Origin: Chloroflexota bacterium
GTDB lineage: Bacteria > Chloroflexota > UBA5177 > JANWHV01
DNA length: 9,817 nucleotides
Assembly: GCA_025924845.1 (NCBI GenBank)
Contig: JAICHN010000175.1
Span: 1-9,817, forward strand
Direction: 5' to 3'
A program made the position numbers and the translations under genes. Every line of letters starts with the position of its first letter. Position 1 is the first letter of the stretch. The notes under the pieces were generated by a model. The model was given only the letters and a program-made list of their open reading frames with translations. It did no database searches and was not told the DNA's origin. This document shows, piece after piece, positions 6,253 to 9,817 of the stretch.

Positions 6253-6513
6253 CGGCCCCAGGGCGCGGCCCATATCGTAGAGGCACGTTGGCCCGGTAGC
6301 TGGTTTGGGGAAAGGAGGTGAATCGCGGCAAGGAGTGGGTTGAGCGGTCCTGATCGTGGTGTGCCGCATGCCGGAGGGGACGACCCAAGGAGTAGACGCC
6401 GTGGCAGCAATGATTCACCGCGGCTCCGTCCCGCATGCTCTCGTCACGTGCGTTCTACCGGAAAAGACCGGGCGCCGGCTGTGGCGTCCAGACAAGCAAG
6501 GGAGTACTCATCG
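6253..6513 (+). other. Leader region between LacI gene and second binding protein
   Basis: This 261-base stretch has no long gene. No terminator is seen after the LacI stop, so read-through into the transporter genes is possible. It contains a near-perfect Shine-Dalgarno sequence, AAAGGAGGTGA at 6311-6321, without an ATG or GTG at normal distance. A TTG at 6340 with AAGGAG before it would open an in-frame N-terminal extension of the binding protein, but this would bury the signal peptide and is unlikely. Further contents are the ACGA-loop hairpin at 6377-6386 and the short ORF at 6401-6517. I could not find a convincing sigma70 promoter here. The multiple GGAG elements suggest a regulated 5' leader, by inference. 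Confidence 0.5.
6377..6386 (+). other. Small GGG-ACGA-CCC hairpin next to a Shine-Dalgarno
   Basis: Three G:C pairs close an ACGA tetraloop, directly followed by AAGGAG at 6387-6392. The shape and loop resemble one arm of guanidine-II (mini-ykkC) riboswitches, which need two such ACGR hairpins. No second ACGR hairpin is visible in the leader, so this is described only as a structure. Confidence 0.2.
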
Positions 6514-6517
6514 GTGA
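6401..6517 (+). CDS. Possible 38-residue small ORF coupled to binding protein 2
   Basis: A GTG at 6401 is preceded by AAGGAG (6387-6392) at an ideal 8-base distance. It opens 38 codons ending in TGA at 6515-6517. The TGA overlaps the GTG start of the next gene as GTGA, the classic geometry of translational coupling. The product begins VAAMIHRGSVPHALVTC and ends in a basic, polar stretch. It has no signal peptide, membrane segment or run of one amino acid. An ATG at 6410 and an upstream ATG at 6368 are alternative starts. I do not recognise the peptide. It may be a leader peptide whose translation delivers ribosomes to the binding-protein start, or a chance ORF. Confidence 0.35.
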   Translation: MAAMIHRGSVPHALVTCVLPEKTGRRLWRPDKQGSTHR

Positions 6518-8091
6518 AATTGCATCGCCTTCGACTCATAGGGCTGCTCGCGGCGGCGGCTCTGATTGTGCCGGCGCATGTCCCGCCGGCCGCGCGCGCT
6601 GCCGCACCCAACCTGGTAATCGACGTCGGCTATGAAGGATCCTACATGGATCCGGCCCAGGACTACGATACCGGTATGGCCACGGTGCTCGGCAACGTCT
6701 ACGATGGATTGGTGCGCGCCTCAGGCTCCAAGACGGTAAAGATCGTGCCTGATCTGGCAACCTCCTGGAAGGAATCGAAGGACGGTAAGACCTGGACCTT
6801 CACCTTGCGCTCCGGGGTTAAGTTTCACGACGGCAACCCTGTGGACGCGGCGGCAGTCAAATTCAGCTTCGACCGTTTGCAGAAGCTCCAATCCGGCGCC
6901 GTGGGCGACTTCCTGGAGATAAGCTCCGTGGATGCCCCCAATCCCTCAACCGTCGTCTTCCACCTGAGCACCGCCTACTCCGGTTTCCTACCATCCCTCA
7001 CTGCCCTCTGGGGACCCGATATCGTCAGTCCCAAGACGGTTCTGGCGCATCAGGTACACGGCGATCTGGGCAAGACATGGATGATAAACCATGACGCGGG
7101 GTCCGGGCCGTGGATGGTCCAGCAGTGGGTGCGCGGGCAGAAGATCGTGCTCGTCCCCTTCCCCGGCTACTGGAAGGGATGGTCCGGCCAACACGTCGGC
7201 GAAGTAGTCTTGCAATGGCCGGCGGCCTCCAGCACCCAACGGCAAGGGCTGGAGCATGGCGATGTCGATATTGCCATGAACCTGAATTATCAGGATTTCG
7301 CGGCGGTGGGCAGCGAGTCGGGGATCGCGACCAAAGAGTATAAAGCGCAGACGATTCGCGAAATACGCTTCAACTCCGGGAAGAGTCCGCTGAATAACCA
7401 ACTGGTGCGCCAGGCGCTCTCCTATACCTTCGACTACGACACCATGGTCAAGGCGGTCTTCAAGGGTCATGGCGCGCGCATGCAGGGAGTCGGCCCCACT
7501 GGCCTGGCCAATTTCATTCCGGAGAAGAACCTCTATACCTATGATCTTGCCAAGGCCAAGAGCCTCCTGGCCAAGGCCGGTTATCCGCACGGGTTCCCTC
7601 TGGAGGTCGATTGGCAGACGGGAGATCAGCAGAGCGCCTTGATGGCCCAGATCTGGCAGGCCGATACCAAATCGCTGGGCATCGCCATGAAACTGCAGGT
7701 ACTGCCCAACGCGGTGTGGTCAACTCGCAGCCTGAAGGAGTCCACCATGCCCCAGGTCTGGTTTGGGCAGTGGACCATGGACTTCGCCGATGATCAGAAT
7801 ATGTATCTGAACTATTTCTGGTCCAAGAGCCCGCCCGCCAGCGGCAACGTGTTCTGGTATAAGAATCCGAGCCTGGACAAGTACCTGGAGCAAGGGCGTG
7901 ACGCCGCCAGTTCCGCTACGGCCAGGGCTGCCTTTACCAAGGCGATGAATCTGGTCTACAACCAGGCGCTGGAGATCTGGGCCGTCCAACAGAACGACAC
8001 CATCGCCATGCGTAACAACATCCATGGCTTCGTGTACAACTATCTCTATGGCGCGTACTACTACGACCTCTATTCGCTCAGCAAGAGTTAA
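6514..8091 (+). CDS. Family-5 extracytoplasmic solute-binding protein (importer 2)
   Basis: This is a second peptide/opine-type substrate-binding protein, 525 residues. I choose the GTG at 6514 because AAGGGAG (6498-6504) lies nine bases before it and it directly begins a Sec signal: KLHRLRL, a hydrophobic IGLLAAAALIV core and cleavage near ARAAA (about residues 27-31). The open frame extends back to a TTG at 6340, but that part is arginine-rich and unlike a signal. There is no lipobox cysteine, so the mature protein is probably free in the periplasm. The SBP_bac_5 signature is at about 78-120 (PDLATSWKESKDGKTWTF, GVKFHDGNPVDAAAVKF). VRQALSYTFDYD is the usual second block. It differs clearly from binding protein 1, for example in its Sec rather than Tat-like signal, so the two importers are not a recent duplication. 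The permease gene follows after six bases. The ligand is unknown. Confidence 0.94.
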   Translation: MKLHRLRLIGLLAAAALIVPAHVPPAARAAAPNLVIDVGYEGSYMDPAQDYDTGMATVLGNVYDGLVRASGSKTVKIVPDLATSWKESKDGKTWTFTLRSGVKFHDGNPVDAAAVKFSFDRLQKLQSGAVGDFLEISSVDAPNPSTVVFHLSTAYSGFLPSLTALWGPDIVSPKTVLAHQVHGDLGKTWMINHDAGSGPWMVQQWVRGQKIVLVPFPGYWKGWSGQHVGEVVLQWPAASSTQRQGLEHGDVDIAMNLNYQDFAAVGSESGIATKEYKAQTIREIRFNSGKSPLNNQLVRQALSYTFDYDTMVKAVFKGHGARMQGVGPTGLANFIPEKNLYTYDLAKAKSLLAKAGYPHGFPLEVDWQTGDQQSALMAQIWQADTKSLGIAMKLQVLPNAVWSTRSLKESTMPQVWFGQWTMDFADDQNMYLNYFWSKSPPASGNVFWYKNPSLDKYLEQGRDAASSATARAAFTKAMNLVYNQALEIWAVQQNDTIAMRNNIHGFVYNYLYGAYYYDLYSLSKS

Positions 8092-8097
8092 GAGGTC

Positions 8098-9105
8098 GTG
8101 ACCGTATTTCTTGCGCGGCGACTGGGGTTCCTGGTGTTGGTGATCTTAGGCGTAAGTCTGATCACCTTTACGGTGTCGCACATCGTGCCCGCCAACCCCG
8201 CTGCCCTGGTCGCCGGCAAGAGCGCCACGCCGGCACAGCTTGCCCAGATCCGTCATGAGTATGGTCTCGATCAATCGCTTCCCCAACAATATCTCACCTA
8301 CATGGGCAAGCTGCTGCACGGCGATCTTGGCCAATCCAGCTACAGTCATCGTGCCGTGCTGAGCGATTTCCTCGACTATTTTCCGGCCACAATCGAACTC
8401 ACCCTCTACGCGCTGATCATCTGCGTGGCGATCGGCGTACCGATGGGTGTCTACTCGGGACTGCGCCGCGGATCGTGGGTCGATCACCTCACGCGCGTCA
8501 TCTCGGTCGCCGGTACGGCGATGCCTCTCTTCTGGTTGGGTCTGCTCCTGCAGATGCTCTTTTACGGCCGCCTGGGTTGGTTGCCTGAATCGGGGCGGCT
8601 GGACACCTTTCAGGCCGCCCCGCGGCATATTACCGGTATCTACACCCTGGATAGTCTGCTGGCCCTCAACCTGCCCGCCCTGGCCAACACGCTCAAGCAT
8701 GTCCTCTTGCCGGCGCTCTGCCTGGCCTTCGCCTCGCTTTCCCTGGTGGTGCGGGTGACCCGGTCCAGCATGGTCGACGTCATCACCAAGGACTATATTC
8801 GTACGGCGCGCGCCAAGGGGGTACCACGGCGCACCGTGGTGATGCGCCATGCCCTGCGCAATGCACTGATTCCGACCACTACCCTGTTGGGGTTGCAGGT
8901 GGGCAACCTGCTGAGCGGCGCTTTCCTGGCGGAGACGGTCTTCAGCTGGCCGGGTATCGGCTACTATTCGGTCAATGCCATCCAGAACTTCGATTATCAG
9001 GCGATCATGAGCATCACGGTGATCCTGGCCGTTACCTACACGCTAATCAACCTGGCCGTCGATATCCTCTACACCAAACTCGACCCGCGCTTACGGCTTG
9101 CCTAA
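8098..9105 (+). CDS. DppB-like ABC transporter permease (importer 2)
   Basis: This is a membrane permease of 335 residues, typical for DppB. It opens with FLARRLGFLVLVILGVSLIT and IVPANPA (about 29-35). The periplasmic motif LLHGDLGQS lies at about 72-80. Hydrophobic segments follow at about 100-120, 133-157, 195-220, 256-280 and 300-325. The EAA loop is at about 232-259 (DYIRTARAKG ... HALRNALIP). PRHITGIYTLDSL (about 175-187) belongs to a loop longer than in the first permease and explains most of the 24-residue difference. The start is GTG at 8098, six bases after the binding-protein stop, with AGAGG only two bases before it; coupling with the upstream gene is likely. It forms the channel with the following DppC-like subunit. 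Confidence 0.95.
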   Translation: MTVFLARRLGFLVLVILGVSLITFTVSHIVPANPAALVAGKSATPAQLAQIRHEYGLDQSLPQQYLTYMGKLLHGDLGQSSYSHRAVLSDFLDYFPATIELTLYALIICVAIGVPMGVYSGLRRGSWVDHLTRVISVAGTAMPLFWLGLLLQMLFYGRLGWLPESGRLDTFQAAPRHITGIYTLDSLLALNLPALANTLKHVLLPALCLAFASLSLVVRVTRSSMVDVITKDYIRTARAKGVPRRTVVMRHALRNALIPTTTLLGLQVGNLLSGAFLAETVFSWPGIGYYSVNAIQNFDYQAIMSITVILAVTYTLINLAVDILYTKLDPRLRLA

Positions 9106-9192
9106 ACGACAGTTCTGACCAGCTCGGTGAGCGGCGCGCTGCTTGCCGGCGCCGCATACTCGGGCCAAAAGGGAGCGAATGAAGAAGAGTCC

Positions 9193-9817
9193 ATGCAGCC
9201 GACCTCGCTGATCCCGACCGAACCGGTCGACGCGGCGGCGGTTGCCGAGGCTGAGCCTCTAGGGCCCTCGGTCAGGCGGCGGCGCCTACGGCGCATCCTC
9301 TTGCGTCCCAGCACGCTCATCGCCTTGATCGGCGTGCTGGTGCTGCTGGTCCTTACCTTCCTCGGCTCTCGCCTGGCCCCCTACGATCCGGAGGCGATTG
9401 ACCCGATCAATCAGTTCACCCCGCCGACGGGGAGTCACCTTTTTGGCACCGATGACCTGGGTAAGGATGTGTTCAGCCGGGTGATCGCGGGCACGCACTA
9501 TTCGCTGACGGCCGTGGTGGTGGTGTTGGCGAGCGCCCTGATTCTCGGGCTGATCATCGGCTCCATCGCGGGCTATGCGGGGGGCCTGGTCGAAGAGGTG
9601 CTGATGCGCGTTACCGACATTTTTCTGGCCTTTCCGGGCATTGTCCTGGCGCTGGCTATCGCCGCCGCGCTCGGCCCCGGCCTGCCCGCCGCCGTGGCGG
9701 CCATCGCCGCCGTGTGGTGGCCGACCTACGCTCGGCTGGTGCGCGGCCAGGTTCTGGCAATCAAGAACAACGATTATGTGGATGCGGCTCGCAGCCTCGG
9801 CGCCTCGCACTCGCGTA
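9193..9817 (+). CDS. DppC-like ABC transporter permease (importer 2), C-terminus beyond the window
   Basis: I translated this by hand because the frame is cut by the window end; 208 codons are present. A proline- and alanine-rich N-terminus with a basic patch (VRRRRLRRILLRP, about 27-39) precedes the first membrane segment (about 41-58). Then come APYDPEAIDP (62-71) and HLFGTDDLGKDVFSRVIAGT (82-101), the DppC hallmark, three more hydrophobic segments (about 106-129, 146-162, 165-177) and the beginning of the EAA loop (DYVDAARSLGAS, 194-205), where the sequence stops. The start ATG 9193 has only a weak AAGAAGAG before it; a GTG at 9127 in the same frame is an alternative that would close most of the 87-base gap after the DppB stop. 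The ATG at 9179, with a better GGGAG, is out of frame and makes only ten codons. The rest of the operon, presumably ATPases, lies outside. Confidence 0.9.
   Translation, partial: MQPTSLIPTEPVDAAAVAEAEPLGPSVRRRRLRRILLRPSTLIALIGVLVLLVLTFLGSRLAPYDPEAIDPINQFTPPTGSHLFGTDDLGKDVFSRVIAGTHYSLTAVVVVLASALILGLIIGSIAGYAGGLVEEVLMRVTDIFLAFPGIVLALAIAAALGPGLPAAVAAIAAVWWPTYARLVRGQVLAIKNNDYVDAARSLGASHSR

Noticed and set aside
6261..6271. GGGC-GCG-GCCC-type palindrome after the LacI gene as a terminator
   Set aside because: The stem is about four pairs with a tiny loop and no T-run follows.
6340..6513. N-terminal extension of binding protein 2 from TTG 6340
   Set aside because: The 58 extra residues are arginine- and proline-rich and would place the Sec signal inside the protein. 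GTG 6514 has a good Shine-Dalgarno and starts directly at the signal peptide.
8146..8850. Long minus-strand open frame (234 codons) inside the DppB-like gene 2
   Set aside because: It is antisense to a clear permease, its translation is rich in His, Gln, Gly and Arg with no domain I recognise, and such frames are common opposite G+C-rich genes.
1..9817. CRISPR arrays, tRNA or rRNA genes, insertion sequences or attachment sites
   Set aside because: No regularly spaced repeats, tRNA-like cloverleaf, transposase gene or terminal inverted repeats were seen.

Overview
The window is an accessory catabolic-type locus from a G+C-rich (about 60% by eye) free-living bacterium. It uses ATG and GTG starts, recognisable Shine-Dalgarno sites and sigma70-like promoters. 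Both solute-binding proteins have export signals but no lipobox cysteine. This suggests a diderm cell with a periplasm rather than a monoderm that anchors such proteins as lipoproteins. The phylum cannot be fixed from the sequence.

Layout: the locus is divergent, opening at about 3780-3940. On the minus strand, reading leftwards, come a creatininase-family amidohydrolase (3778-2948), a family-5 (peptide/opine/nickel type) solute-binding protein (2861-1269), a DppB-like permease (1227-292) and the start of a DppC-like permease (295 to beyond position 1). On the plus strand come a D-threonine-aldolase/D-serine-dehydratase-like PLP enzyme (3941-5038), a hairpin that may be a terminator, a LacI-family regulator (5140-6252), a 261-base leader with a possible 38-codon ORF, a second family-5 binding protein (6514-8091), a second DppB-like permease (8098-9105) and a second DppC-like permease cut off by the window end (9193-9817). 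ATPase genes for both importers probably lie outside the window.

Interpretation: two complete but diverged Opp/Dpp-type importers flank two enzymes and one repressor-type regulator. The enzymes are a metal-dependent amidohydrolase and a PLP enzyme of a fold that acts on D-beta-hydroxy amino acids. A plausible reading, by inference only, is regulated uptake of short peptides, cyclic amides or D-amino-acid derivatives, hydrolysis by the creatininase-like protein and cleavage of a released D-amino acid. The divergent intergenic region holds two candidate promoters and a CG-centred LacI-type operator that matches the published Gram-positive cre consensus. A related core lies just before the LacI gene, so autoregulation is possible.

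The most interesting features outside the main genes are the promoter/operator region at 3820-3946 and the leader at 6253-6513. The leader has a very strong Shine-Dalgarno sequence without a matching start, a small hairpin with an ACGA loop, and a short ORF whose stop overlaps the next gene's start as GTGA.
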